A stretch of 14,177 bases of DNA from a bacterium (GCA_011046315.1 DSAU01000537.1:1-14177); one strand, 5' to 3'; positions 1 to 8,288 are shown, counted from the stretch's first letter. Translations and numbers: made by a program. The notes: generated by a model from the letters alone, not told the origin.

Positions 1-273
1 GCAAACAAGCATAACAATGTACTTTACATCGGAGTTACAAACAACCTTATTAGACGTGTGTATGAACATAAAAAGAATTTGATCGAGGGATTTACAAAAA
101 AATACAATTGCCATAAGCTCGTGTGGTTTCAACAAACAAATGATGTAACAGCCGCCATAACTCAGGAAAAAAGAATGAAAAAATGGAAGCGGGAGTATAA
201 GGAAAATGTCATTCGAGACATGAATCCAGAATGGAAAGACTTATACAATGATTTAGTTAAAATAGATATCTGA
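1..273 (+). CDS. GIY-YIG nuclease family protein, 3' part (5' end off window)
   Basis: The reading frame is open from base 1 and gives 90 residues ending at TGA 271-273. It carries the second half of the GIY-YIG signature (YIG at visible residues 9-11), a basic stretch with the expected catalytic arginine (R18/R19, in LIRRVYEHK), a glutamate in the position of the family's metal-binding Glu (E56, in TQEKRMKKWKR), and the NPEWKDLY tail typical of the small stand-alone GIY-YIG proteins of about 85-100 aa (COG2827, UvrC/URI-type domain). The GIY half should lie just left of the window, so perhaps 8-12 residues are missing. A GTG at 58 is internal to the conserved core and is not the start. The family is predicted to nick or cut DNA, but most of these small proteins have no proven role. 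It converges on the minus-strand operon and is followed immediately by a REP-like hairpin. Confidence 0.9.
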   Translation, partial: ANKHNNVLYIGVTNNLIRRVYEHKKNLIEGFTKKYNCHKLVWFQQTNDVTAAITQEKRMKKWKREYKENVIRDMNPEWKDLYNDLVKIDI

Positions 274-277
274 GGGG

Positions 278-297
278 ATTCCTGCATCCGCAGGAAT
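278..297. repeat. REP-like palindrome, 8-bp perfect stem
   Basis: ATTCCTGC (278-285) and GCAGGAAT (290-297) are perfect inverse complements around the 4-base loop ATCC. The flanking context, GGGG before and GAC after, resembles the widespread short palindromes of the form GGATTCCCGC...GCGGGAATGAC seen between genes in many bacteria. It begins five bases after the GIY-YIG stop codon. No T-run follows it on either strand, so it is a poor intrinsic terminator and is better described as a repetitive extragenic palindrome. Copy number elsewhere in the genome cannot be seen here. Confidence 0.6.
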
Positions 298-330
298 GAC
301 AGCTCTATGCTGAATAGTAAAAAACAAGAT

Positions 331-443
331 TTAACTTATACGCCAGCTGGCGGACTAAAACTAAGCTGTGGCTTCTGTTGAACTTCAATGTACCAGTTAT
401 GAAGGGTGGTATTGAGCGGATAGTTCTTGGTTTAGAAGAATAA
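331..443 (+). pseudogene. GxxExxY-family protein, decayed 3' remnant
   Basis: The frame ending at TAA 441-443 reads LLLNFNVPVMKGGIERIVLG then LEE, which matches the characteristic C-terminus of the GxxExxY family (TIGR04256; usually about 120-130 aa): a LLxNFNVxxxKxGIxRxV tail. Immediately upstream the homologous sequence continues in another frame (LTYTPAGGLKLSCGF, from 331), equivalent to the family's usual LLTYMxLxGLKLGxLLNFN. That frame runs into TGA at 379-381. Restoring one base near 375-376 would rejoin the two (GF + LLNFN), so a single-base deletion broke the gene. The N-terminal two thirds, including the GxxExxY motif itself, are absent; 298-330 may be further decayed sequence. The function of the intact family is unknown. 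The assignment rests on remembered family motifs, not a search. Confidence 0.6.
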
Positions 444-444
444 G

Positions 445-505
445 AAATATTTCTCTGTTTTTCTCTGCGTTACTTTTGCGGCTTCGCGTCTTTGCGTGAG
501 AATTA
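445..505. repeat. Dispersed intergenic repeat-like block
   Basis: Directly after the GxxExxY remnant stop comes a block with recurring TTTCTCTG units (two copies near 450-470) followed by four GCG cores spaced by pyrimidine runs (CTGCGTTAC, TTGCGGCTTC, GCGTCT, TTGCGTGAGA). This style of sequence is a familiar low-complexity intergenic element in FCB and candidate-phylum genomes and often sits next to GxxExxY genes. Its presence exactly at the remnant's end supports both calls. Role unknown; whether it is repeated in this genome cannot be judged from one copy. Confidence 0.45.
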
Positions 506-558
506 TTTATCCATGTGATCGCTTACGATCAAAAGAACCTATCCACAGAAAAGTTGGC

Positions 559-590
559 ATGTTAGAAAGAGATCATTCTTAAAATAACAT
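559..590 (-). terminator. Weak hairpin just past the operon's last stop
   Basis: Read on the minus strand, a stem formed by ATGTTA (590-585) and TAACAT (564-559) encloses a second 4-bp stem AAGA/TCTT (580-577 with 570-567). It begins four bases after the stop codon of the PorV-like gene, the right place for operon termination. The stem is AT-rich and interrupted, and the sequence that follows has only a short TTTT several bases on, so intrinsic termination would be weak. It may instead be a 3' mRNA end structure, or chance in AT-rich DNA. Confidence 0.25.
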
Positions 591-594
591 CAGT

Positions 595-1533
595 TTATTT
601 CATACCAACTAAAATTGATAGCCGAATCATGTTAGCAAGTGGATCAATAATATAGGCTCCATCTAATTGGAAGCGAAACCGGGGATTAAACTGATGGCTT
701 AAACCAAAGCCAACTGAGTAAAATAATGGTTGTGATTGATTGATCGATGTTCCGGTACCGGAACGGAGAAATAATTTATCAAAAAAAATGTATTCCGCAC
801 CAAGAAAAAATTTGTCTTCAATTTCTCGATACAATGATTTGTGAAAATCCAGAGCAAAATTGAGTTGATTGAAATTTTTAAATCCAACACCAAAAATTAA
901 TCTTCCTGGTAAACCCTCATCATATTTTCCCATCGTTGAAGAGTTCCAGCTAATGCGATTGATTATATTTTTAAAATTGCTGGCGAAAATGATTTTTTCA
1001 GTTAGATATAGCTGCAAACCAAATCCAAGTGAATAACCAAACGCATCACCGTGGACATTGGAATGAGAGTCATCATTTTTACCATAGCTCGCAGAATGCA
1101 AATTTAGGTTTAAGCCGAGATTCAACTTATAGCCATGAACATAAAAACTTGTCGCCAAACAGGAGATTATTGATAATTCTCGTAGCAGATCATCTCCAGA
1201 AATAATGACGCCTTCGCCTAAAGACAAACGGGGAGAAAATGAGTATACCAAAGAAGCGAAACTGTAAGGTACGATATTAAAAAGTTTGGTGTGGCAAAAT
1301 GTTCCTTCAAAACGTTCTACTTCAGAAATACCGGCCGGATTCCAGAGCACACCATTGGCGTCAGCGGTTAACGCTGTATAAGCCTGGCCCATTCCCAGCG
1401 GACGTGCTCCAAAGCCGATGTCAACAAACGACGCGCTAAAATTTGCAAGGTCCTGGCTGTAAATGTCATAAGTGATAATACCAATGATTGCAATCATATA
1501 TAAGAAAAAGCGACTTGTTCTATGATTTTTCAT
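595..1533 (-). CDS. PorV/PorQ-family outer-membrane protein
   Basis: The 312-aa product has an N-terminal signal peptide (hydrophobic residues about 9-22, likely cleavage IYS|QD near 26) followed at residues 36-68 by the signature of the PorV/PorQ family (NF033709-like): FVDIGFGARPLGMGQAYTAL, then WNPAG. The remainder alternates glycine/aromatic beta strands as expected for a FadL-like outer-membrane barrel, and the length of about 300 aa fits the family. PorV is the T9SS shuttle protein that binds C-terminal sorting domains and delivers cargo to the attachment complex; many paralogues of unproven role exist, so 'PorV-like' is as far as the sequence goes. The ATG overlaps the TGA of the preceding 2248-aa gene (ATGA, 1530-1533), indicating translational coupling. 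Sitting last in an operon with two sorting-domain proteins, it could be a dedicated partner for their secretion or anchoring (inference). Confidence 0.85.
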   Translation of the reverse strand: MKNHRTSRFFLYMIAIIGIITYDIYSQDLANFSASFVDIGFGARPLGMGQAYTALTADANGVLWNPAGISEVERFEGTFCHTKLFNIVPYSFASLVYSFSPRLSLGEGVIISGDDLLRELSIISCLATSFYVHGYKLNLGLNLNLHSASYGKNDDSHSNVHGDAFGYSLGFGLQLYLTEKIIFASNFKNIINRISWNSSTMGKYDEGLPGRLIFGVGFKNFNQLNFALDFHKSLYREIEDKFFLGAEYIFFDKLFLRSGTGTSINQSQPLFYSVGFGLSHQFNPRFRFQLDGAYIIDPLANMIRLSILVGMK

Positions 1534-4500
1534 TTTACCATCACAACTTGTTTTAAATAAGTTTTGACTTCTTTCTGATCCTTTACTTCAATTTGAACAA
1601 AGTACCTTCCATTTCTTGCCAACTGATCTGAATCAGTCTTTCCATCCCAACGAAAGGAATAAATCTTACCTTTGTCCAACGGCTTGTTTGTAATTAAACT
1701 GCGCACTAACTCACCCAACAAAGAATAAATGTTGATAGATACAAATGGTTGCCGGATGGTTTGAGAAGTCAGATAAAAACTAATATCAACTCCAACATAA
1801 CCATCACCGTCTGAGTCGATAATTGGGGAGAAGGGATTTGGAGTAAATTTTATATCATGAGCTCCCAACGGCTGAGATGGCATTAACAATGCAAACAAAG
1901 AGAAATGATTCACCAGCGCTTCAATTTGTTCAACACCTACAGCCTGACTGTTGGCTAATATGTTCCATTCTGCCCGTTCAGGATTCCATTGTCCAATTTT
2001 TAATTTTTGTCCCTGATGAACAGACGGTACAGGTAAAGACAATGAGATAGAATTTGCAAAGACAATAGCATCAGGTTTAAAATCATAACCCTGTCCCACA
2101 ACAATATGGGAACGAGTGGACCCTTTAATCGACTGCGGTTGAGAAAGATCAAATTTTAATTGAAAACTTGTTTCCACACTTCCAACTGGAATTTTCAATT
2201 CCATGCGCTGATTATCGTACAAATGGTAAGATCTATCCGGGTGAATATTTGCGTAAATTAGTAACCGGGCAGTGTCGCTAATTGTGGAATTATTGTGACT
2301 TAAAATCAGCTCAGCTGAGCCAATATATTGGCTGTCCGGATACACAGAACCATCGATTACTGTTCCGGTTACTTTCGGAGCTAAATGCCAACTAATGTCG
2401 TTTAGCTGATCGATTGATTCGCCGTCCTCAGATAGAGCCGTATAAGAGAAATGAGTCGGTGTATCGTTGGGAATGGAAAAAGATTCGCCGACAATTTGAA
2501 GTGAGGTTAATACATACTTCCTTAATGAAAAATTTATGCTTTTTTCTTCACCCGGCGCTAAATTAACCAGCTGCTGTCGGGGCGAGCTCAGGAAGCCTGG
2601 TTTCTGAGCGGTAATAAAATATGAATTTGCCTGTAAACTGTCAAATTGAAAATTGCCATTGCTATCTGTTATCTTTTCAGTAACCAATGAACCTGTGGTT
2701 TGATAATACAATTTGGTTAAAACATCAGCTAGTCCCTGGTTTTGAACATCAGTTGTTTTGCCTGAAATTTTTCCATGATGCCATTCCAAAAAAACTGTTA
2801 AGGTCGTATCATTTTTTTCAATGGAAATATTTTCGAGTTGGAGACTTCTAAAACCATATTTAGTAATCATAAGCTGATAAGGAAACCGGCGATCCAAATT
2901 TTCAATACGAAATATGCCATTCTGGTTGGTATTTGCCGTTCCGAAATTGCCGCGCTGATTATTGGCTGAAATGAGCGCTTGAGCAATTGGATTAGCGCCG
3001 ATATCGAAAAGTTGTCCATTGATTATGCCATCTTGCTTCAATAAAAGCAACTCAAGGGGTTGACCTCCAGGAAAAATATTTTGCATTGTGTCAGAGGGAG
3101 AATAGCCGTTTTTCAATGCACAAATTTTATAAGAACGATCCCAAGCTAATTGAGACAGTTCGAAATATCCCGTGATATCCGAAGTTGTTTGATTAACCAT
3201 TTGATTGTTAGCATCGAGGGCATAAACCTGTACCTGAGCAATTGGCGGTTGAGGGTAATGTTTTTCTCTTGCATATCCGATAATTGAATGCGGGACTGCA
3301 GTAACAGTTACTGAACCATTTTTTACTATCGCTCTAGGATTGCCCTGGTTGAACTTGAAATTAATCAGCAGCAGATCGGATTTTTGTCCAGTTGCTGTAT
3401 TGATTTTGGTGGAAAAGAAAAATTTTACCAAGTAACCAGAGCCGCTCAGCGCCTGAACCCCGGAATGATTGATTAACAAGCTATCACCAATCTGAACCAA
3501 TGTTGGCTTTTGCCAGATATTGCTGATTGTATTATTAATGGAGATGTCGTTTAATTGTAGAATTTCTCTATTGAATTGCATAATAAATGAATAGGATAAT
3601 ACATTTAGTCCACTGACATCGGAAACATACAAGCCAATATGGAATTCTGAATTTTGATAGACAGTAGTATCAGGTAAACTCACCTGAACCTCGGGGATTG
3701 TTTGTTCACAAAAATATATCGTTCCATTGGTTGTTCTTACTGGAATTGTCCCATTTTGAAAAATTGCATCATTGATATAAATTTCAGTGCTATCTCCAAT
3801 TGGTGATTCCGTGGATAAGTGGAATTTCAAGTAAAATAATATACCTTCGCCTTGTAACGGCTCAACCCCAGAGTGTTCAAAAACTATATTGCTGCTGTCA
3901 CTAAAAAAATTCCCGCTTCCCCATTGAAATGAAAGACTGTTTTCAACAATTACTCCCCGAACCGATAAAAAGCGACGATTAAAATGAAATTCAATTTTAT
4001 AATGGGTAACTTCAAAATCAGTGATTTCAGATACTTTGACCGGTAGCAAAAAATCTGAATTAATTGCAATGTTAGAGTCCGGAAGGAAAATATTGATGAT
4101 TGCTTCTTGAGTGCAAAATGTTTGAACGGCGCTTATGGTGGGCCCATTATTCAATGAATCCTTGATTGCTATTTGGTAATAATAACATTGATTGGGCTGC
4201 AAGTTCTGCAATTTTATTTCATGAAGTGTGTCTAATTCAGTAATTATAATCTCTGTTCCTAACGCCGAAGTCGTTCCGTATGCAATTTTTGCAGTGCATG
4301 CTTCATTCGACCAGACCTTGATAGTTGCCGATTTCCAGCCCACTTCGATTGCGGCAGGAGGCTCGCGAAAAACAGGAGCTGATTGGTCGATAAAATGTAA
4401 TGATCCATTATTAATCGCTGCTGGCGGTACGCCATCATTTAAGGTGAAATACTGAAACCATAGCCAGCATGTTTCATTGTGAATAGCATTTGGAGTGATA

Positions 4501-7500
4501 ATAAACTTTAAAAATAGCAGAACTCCAATCTGGGCAATGTTATCGTTTGATGAATGAATTAAGATTAGTGAATCATCCGCCAATGCAAATAACGCTGGTT
4601 GCCAGTTCTCAGTTAAACTAGCTGTTTGAACAGCTTCTAAAAACTCTAATTTTTTTCTATTATAAACTAACTTAAAACTATATTTGGAAATGGGAACTTG
4701 AACAGGTGAGCTAATTTTAATCGGCAGTAAAATGGTGTCCCCGATCGCTACGGTAGTATCAGGTATGATAACATCAATTTCATCACCTGTTGTAGTGCTA
4801 AACTGAGTTACATTGCTCCACACCGGGCCATTACCGCTGGTGTCCGTTATCCCGACATTGAATTGATAGGATGTTACAGGCTGCAAGCCAGTAATGGTGT
4901 AATTTGTATCAAACGAGGCGGTTTCAATGACCACTGTATCTTCGAGAGCAGCATGGCTACCATAGGCTAACAAAGCGTTTGTTAACTCGTCTGTCTGCCA
5001 GGAAATATTGGCCGAGGTTTCGCGAATTTGACTGACTACTGGCTGCGTTAAAAAAGATGGGGGAGTTAGATCAATTAAATGAAATATGCCATTAACCACG
5101 ACGATATTGCTGGTGTCGCCATTGACCGAGATATTTTGCATTTCGACGGGACTTGTCGATCCGTAACGGGCTTGAGTTGTTGAAAATAAAAAGCTAAAAA
5201 CCTCTCCGTCGCGAGCGATTGGTTGTTCCCCATAAAGATGAAAATGAATTTTGCCCTCAGCTCTCTTTTCTGAATAAATGTTCCAATCATTAACATTTGG
5301 TGAGAAGATGAGATTAAAATCTTGGTATACTAAAAGGGTATCATTAAAAATAAGATCAAAATCTAAAGAAAAAATGAATCGCGAATTAATACCAGTAACC
5401 GTTACCGGTAACCAAAAATTTTGCCCGCGATCAGTCTGATAATTGGCGATTTGAAATGTAGTTGTCTCAATCGCTTGAGTAGTGAATTGAAGAACTTGAT
5501 CAGAAATCCAATTATTTCCAGCTGTGTCCGTTGAAGCAATTTGATATTGATAAGTAGTCGCAGGCTGCAAATCTTCAACTAGTATTGCGTGAAAATATTG
5601 AAAAGATTCATCAATTATTTGTCTTTCATTAGCAGAAGAAATTCCATAATTTAGACGGGAGTCAGCCGGTTCATTGGTCTGCCAGGTAATAAGCACCGAT
5701 GTGGGACTAATGTCTAAAACATAAGGCCCTGAAATTAATTCCGGAGGTTGAAAGTCGGCTATGCTTACTGCTCCATATTTCAGCGTTGCTAAAGGATTCC
5801 CTTCATTAAAGACAAAAGCGCTGATTCGAATAATTAATAGCTCTCCTGCTTGCACAGCAGGAGAAACCTGGAATTTAACTTTAACCAGTAAGCCACTTCC
5901 CTGTAATGCTTCAAGTCCAGCCATGGCAATCACGGACATTCCGGGAAAAGAAGTATAAACCGGTTCACCCCATACAGATGTTAAACAACCATTATTGGTA
6001 ACATCCACAGCAGTGAGTTTGGTTTCATCATATACAATTTCGATATCACTGGAATAAATACCCAATCCGGAAATATTTCCCACCTGAATTGGAACTTCGA
6101 TGAGTTGTCCTGCAGAGGCAGTAACTATTGGAATAGATACCAGAACACTGTTTCCAGCTAAAGTGGAAAAAGTGCTATCAGGCGTAAATTGAGAGATGTT
6201 GCCGGCTGCATCTCGATTATGTACCCGATAATGGTACTTAGTCTCTGGTTTTAATTCAGTAATTACAAGCTGATGTAAACTATCCAATTTGGTTGAACTT
6301 TTGCTTTTTTCGTAGTTAGTGGTCGTGTCATATTGTACGATTGCACTGGCTAATTCATCTGTTTGCCAAAAAATTCTGGCAGAAGTGTTAGTAATATTAT
6401 CAACAAATGGACCCCACATAATGTTAGGTGGCTGTTGATCAGCCTCTCCCATAATAGTCACACGAGCCTGGAAAATAGATACCGCGGGATAACCCTCATC
6501 ATAAACAAAATTGACCAGGGCAACTTCAGTTTGCTTTGTTGCGGCTGTTAAATCTTTGCTTTGAAAACCAATCTCGACCAGCGTCCCTGCCCCTTGCAAA
6601 GGGATTGAGCCAATTGCCTTAATATGCAAAAAACCATTATAATTTATCACTTGCATGGAAGTCCAATCTTCAGTCAGAGTCTTTGTTTGATCAAAATCCA
6701 CATATTTCAAAATGTGACTATCATAAGCGATGATAGCTTCCCATTTTTGCACATAGAAATCAGTTATTTCTGAAGTTTTCAATGGTAGCCAAAAAATCGT
6801 ATTTGCAGGTACAGCAATATCAGGTAAGCCCACGGTGACAGCTGAGTGGGTAGTTTGAAATATCGCATCATCGCTCCATTGGGGACCATTATTGCTTCTA
6901 TCTTTTCCGCCAACATGAAAATGATAAGTTGTGGTTGGTTTTAGATTGGTTAATTTAAATTCGTGATCTGTGGTAAAGATCTCTTTCTGGCGATGAAATG
7001 AATAAGCAGTCGTTTCCCCATATTCGATTATGCTTGTCGCCTGTTCATTGGTTTGCCAACGCACCACTGCTGAATTGCTTCGGATATCTGCAATATGTGG
7101 CCCTGAAATGATTATTGGCGGCATCCTGTCTCTGACGGTTAATGAGCCATTATTAAGAATCAGCTTTATCGCTCCATCATTCAGCGAAACGTTAGCAAAG
7201 GTTAATTCCGACGTATGATTTAAATAGGCAGAGGATGGAATTTTGCCCTCAATGTAAAAAAGAACATTTCGCCCATGAAGAGCGTGCGTATGTTCTGCTC
7301 GCAAATTTAGTTGGTTAGCAGAAATATAGACCTGGGGCTCAGACCAATCAGAAAGAACCGTATTGGCAGTATTTATGCCCAGAATCTGCAGTTGTGAACC
7401 ATTGAATAATATATCAACTGAAAGCTTTGTCACATTTAAACCAGCCAAATCAGGTACATTGACGGGAATAGTCACGTCTACACCAGGATCAGCGACAAAA

Positions 7501-8276
7501 TTTGGCAGTGATAAAGTTACATCTTTGCTACGAAAAGTAAGGCCTGAAAAAATCGCTGGTCCATTATTCAATGAGTCTATCAGTTGAATTTGATAGTGGT
7601 ACAACGTTGTCTCGCGTAAGTTAGTTATATCAATAGTGTGTGATAAGCTCAAATTTGTATCCGCAACCTCCAGTCCATAAAAAGTAGTTTCACCATAAAG
7701 TAACAACACTTTTGATGGCTCATCCGTGGAAAACTTTATTTTTACATTGTGATAGTCTCTTGCTATGACAGTTGGACCGGCTGTAATTATTGGTGGAGAT
7801 TGATCACCTTTGACCGTAAATAGGCCGTTTTCAATAGTAACAGCAGGTTGTCCATCATTAAACTTAAAATTGATGAACATGAGCTGAGATGTTTCATCTA
7901 TCTGAGCCGTTTCGGAAATATGAAATTGAATTCGAATGAAGCTGCCACTACCCGCAAGGGGCTCAACTCCGGCTAAAGAGACAATGACCAATCCTGATGA
8001 GAAATTAACAGTTGGATTTCCCCAACTGGCTGAAATTGTTCCTGAACTAGCTATCTCTGTTGCCCGCAGGATATTTGCATCATAAGCAATGGAAAAATCT
8101 GCTGAATAAATATGCAAACCAGTCAAATCAGAAACCTGAATGTATAGGTAGACATCTTTTCCCGGAGCACCATCAATATCAGGAATGGTTGCTGTTGGAG
8201 CTTGCCCAAAGATCAATTCAAAAAAGAGCAGCACCATAAATAAAACTAATAGTAATATGAAATGGATTTTTTTCAT
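1530..8276 (-). CDS. Giant secreted eight-cohesin/fibronectin III scaffold-like protein
   Basis: The 2248-aa product begins with a signal peptide (MKK, hydrophobic to about 22, cleavage near FG|Q at 24). Cohesin-like modules of ~130 aa lie at about 27-156, 253-383, 480-610, 710-840, 938-1068, 1165-1297, 1392-1523 and 1530-1659. They share the cohesin pattern: GLxxYSxDFxIxYD, a W about 25 residues on, AGVEPLxGSG, then FxFNDGxPxxxxxNG. Fibronectin III modules (WQTNE, YGxTT, TTYxYQI, DxxGNGP) follow each of the first six. Three carboxypeptidase-regulatory-like sandwiches (about 1661-1747, 1749-1831, 1835-1920), an Ig-like segment (1922-2010) and a ZU5-like region ending NHFSLFALL (to 2131) precede a FlgD-like/T9SS-type C-terminal domain (2136-2248; TPNPFSP, RWDGKTD, NGRYFVQIE). 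No catalytic domain is seen. The ATG lies 12 bp after the dockerin gene's stop; a weak GGA precedes it. Likely role: extracellular scaffold or adhesin binding dockerin or surface partners. Cohesin modules outside cellulosomes have varied or unknown partners. Confidence 0.88.
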   Translation of the reverse strand: MKKIHFILLLVLFMVLLFFELIFGQAPTATIPDIDGAPGKDVYLYIQVSDLTGLHIYSADFSIAYDANILRATEIASSGTISASWGNPTVNFSSGLVIVSLAGVEPLAGSGSFIRIQFHISETAQIDETSQLMFINFKFNDGQPAVTIENGLFTVKGDQSPPIITAGPTVIARDYHNVKIKFSTDEPSKVLLLYGETTFYGLEVADTNLSLSHTIDITNLRETTLYHYQIQLIDSLNNGPAIFSGLTFRSKDVTLSLPNFVADPGVDVTIPVNVPDLAGLNVTKLSVDILFNGSQLQILGINTANTVLSDWSEPQVYISANQLNLRAEHTHALHGRNVLFYIEGKIPSSAYLNHTSELTFANVSLNDGAIKLILNNGSLTVRDRMPPIIISGPHIADIRSNSAVVRWQTNEQATSIIEYGETTAYSFHRQKEIFTTDHEFKLTNLKPTTTYHFHVGGKDRSNNGPQWSDDAIFQTTHSAVTVGLPDIAVPANTIFWLPLKTSEITDFYVQKWEAIIAYDSHILKYVDFDQTKTLTEDWTSMQVINYNGFLHIKAIGSIPLQGAGTLVEIGFQSKDLTAATKQTEVALVNFVYDEGYPAVSIFQARVTIMGEADQQPPNIMWGPFVDNITNTSARIFWQTDELASAIVQYDTTTNYEKSKSSTKLDSLHQLVITELKPETKYHYRVHNRDAAGNISQFTPDSTFSTLAGNSVLVSIPIVTASAGQLIEVPIQVGNISGLGIYSSDIEIVYDETKLTAVDVTNNGCLTSVWGEPVYTSFPGMSVIAMAGLEALQGSGLLVKVKFQVSPAVQAGELLIIRISAFVFNEGNPLATLKYGAVSIADFQPPELISGPYVLDISPTSVLITWQTNEPADSRLNYGISSANERQIIDESFQYFHAILVEDLQPATTYQYQIASTDTAGNNWISDQVLQFTTQAIETTTFQIANYQTDRGQNFWLPVTVTGINSRFIFSLDFDLIFNDTLLVYQDFNLIFSPNVNDWNIYSEKRAEGKIHFHLYGEQPIARDGEVFSFLFSTTQARYGSTSPVEMQNISVNGDTSNIVVVNGIFHLIDLTPPSFLTQPVVSQIRETSANISWQTDELTNALLAYGSHAALEDTVVIETASFDTNYTITGLQPVTSYQFNVGITDTSGNGPVWSNVTQFSTTTGDEIDVIIPDTTVAIGDTILLPIKISSPVQVPISKYSFKLVYNRKKLEFLEAVQTASLTENWQPALFALADDSLILIHSSNDNIAQIGVLLFLKFIITPNAIHNETCWLWFQYFTLNDGVPPAAINNGSLHFIDQSAPVFREPPAAIEVGWKSATIKVWSNEACTAKIAYGTTSALGTEIIITELDTLHEIKLQNLQPNQCYYYQIAIKDSLNNGPTISAVQTFCTQEAIINIFLPDSNIAINSDFLLPVKVSEITDFEVTHYKIEFHFNRRFLSVRGVIVENSLSFQWGSGNFFSDSSNIVFEHSGVEPLQGEGILFYLKFHLSTESPIGDSTEIYINDAIFQNGTIPVRTTNGTIYFCEQTIPEVQVSLPDTTVYQNSEFHIGLYVSDVSGLNVLSYSFIMQFNREILQLNDISINNTISNIWQKPTLVQIGDSLLINHSGVQALSGSGYLVKFFFSTKINTATGQKSDLLLINFKFNQGNPRAIVKNGSVTVTAVPHSIIGYAREKHYPQPPIAQVQVYALDANNQMVNQTTSDITGYFELSQLAWDRSYKICALKNGYSPSDTMQNIFPGGQPLELLLLKQDGIINGQLFDIGANPIAQALISANNQRGNFGTANTNQNGIFRIENLDRRFPYQLMITKYGFRSLQLENISIEKNDTTLTVFLEWHHGKISGKTTDVQNQGLADVLTKLYYQTTGSLVTEKITDSNGNFQFDSLQANSYFITAQKPGFLSSPRQQLVNLAPGEEKSINFSLRKYVLTSLQIVGESFSIPNDTPTHFSYTALSEDGESIDQLNDISWHLAPKVTGTVIDGSVYPDSQYIGSAELILSHNNSTISDTARLLIYANIHPDRSYHLYDNQRMELKIPVGSVETSFQLKFDLSQPQSIKGSTRSHIVVGQGYDFKPDAIVFANSISLSLPVPSVHQGQKLKIGQWNPERAEWNILANSQAVGVEQIEALVNHFSLFALLMPSQPLGAHDIKFTPNPFSPIIDSDGDGYVGVDISFYLTSQTIRQPFVSINIYSLLGELVRSLITNKPLDKGKIYSFRWDGKTDSDQLARNGRYFVQIEVKDQKEVKTYLKQVVMVK
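1533..1871 (-). other. FlgD-like/T9SS-type C-terminal domain of the scaffold-like protein
   Basis: Residues 2136-2248 carry TPNPFSP, an acidic loop D-S-D-G-D-G (2154-2159) resembling a calcium-binding loop, IYSLLGELVRSL, RWDGKTDSD and NGRYFVQIE, ending QVVMVK. This is the pattern of the FlgD Ig-like domain that often replaces the classical T9SS type A sorting domain at the C-terminus of secreted FCB proteins. It probably directs outer-membrane export or surface attachment. Confidence 0.7.
3300..8198 (-). repeat. Tandem cohesin-fibronectin III coding array (8 cohesins, 6 Fn3)
   Basis: This is the repetitive part of the scaffold-like gene, residues about 27-1659. Six cohesin + Fn3 pairs of ~225 residues each are followed by two cohesins in direct tandem. 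The units keep clear landmarks (WQTNE/WQTDE in Fn3; LxGSG and FNDG in cohesin) but are diverged from each other, so the array is old rather than a recent tandem amplification. Confidence 0.8.
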
Positions 8277-8288
8277 TTTCCGGCTAAA

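Larger units (their letters stand above)
274..594. other. Convergent intergenic region with decayed gene and repeats
   Basis: This 321-bp stretch separates the plus-strand GIY-YIG gene from the minus-strand operon. Going left to right it holds a perfect 8-bp-stem hairpin (278-297), a frameshifted remnant of a GxxExxY-family gene (about 331-443), a T- and GCG-rich block that looks like a dispersed intergenic repeat (about 445-505), a small 6-bp palindrome (516-531) and an AT-rich hairpin just past the operon stop (559-590). No intact gene is seen. It reads as a landing site where mobile or dispersed small elements have accumulated between converging genes. Confidence 0.7.

Noticed and set aside
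58..273. Complete small gene starting with GTG at 58
   Set aside because: The frame is open to base 1 and the residues before 58 include the conserved YIGVTNNLIRR core of the GIY-YIG domain, so the gene starts outside the window.
278..297. Rho-independent terminator of the GIY-YIG gene
   Set aside because: The stem is perfect, but the following bases GACAGCTC contain no T-tract; a REP-like palindrome explains it better.
516..531. Intrinsic terminator from the palindrome TGATCG-CTTA-CGATCA
   Set aside because: The stem is only six base pairs and no T-run follows it on either strand.
3300..8198. CRISPR array or DNA satellite in the highly repetitive region
   Set aside because: The periodicity is of protein modules (~225 residues) with diverged DNA inside one open frame; there are no short identical repeats with spacers.
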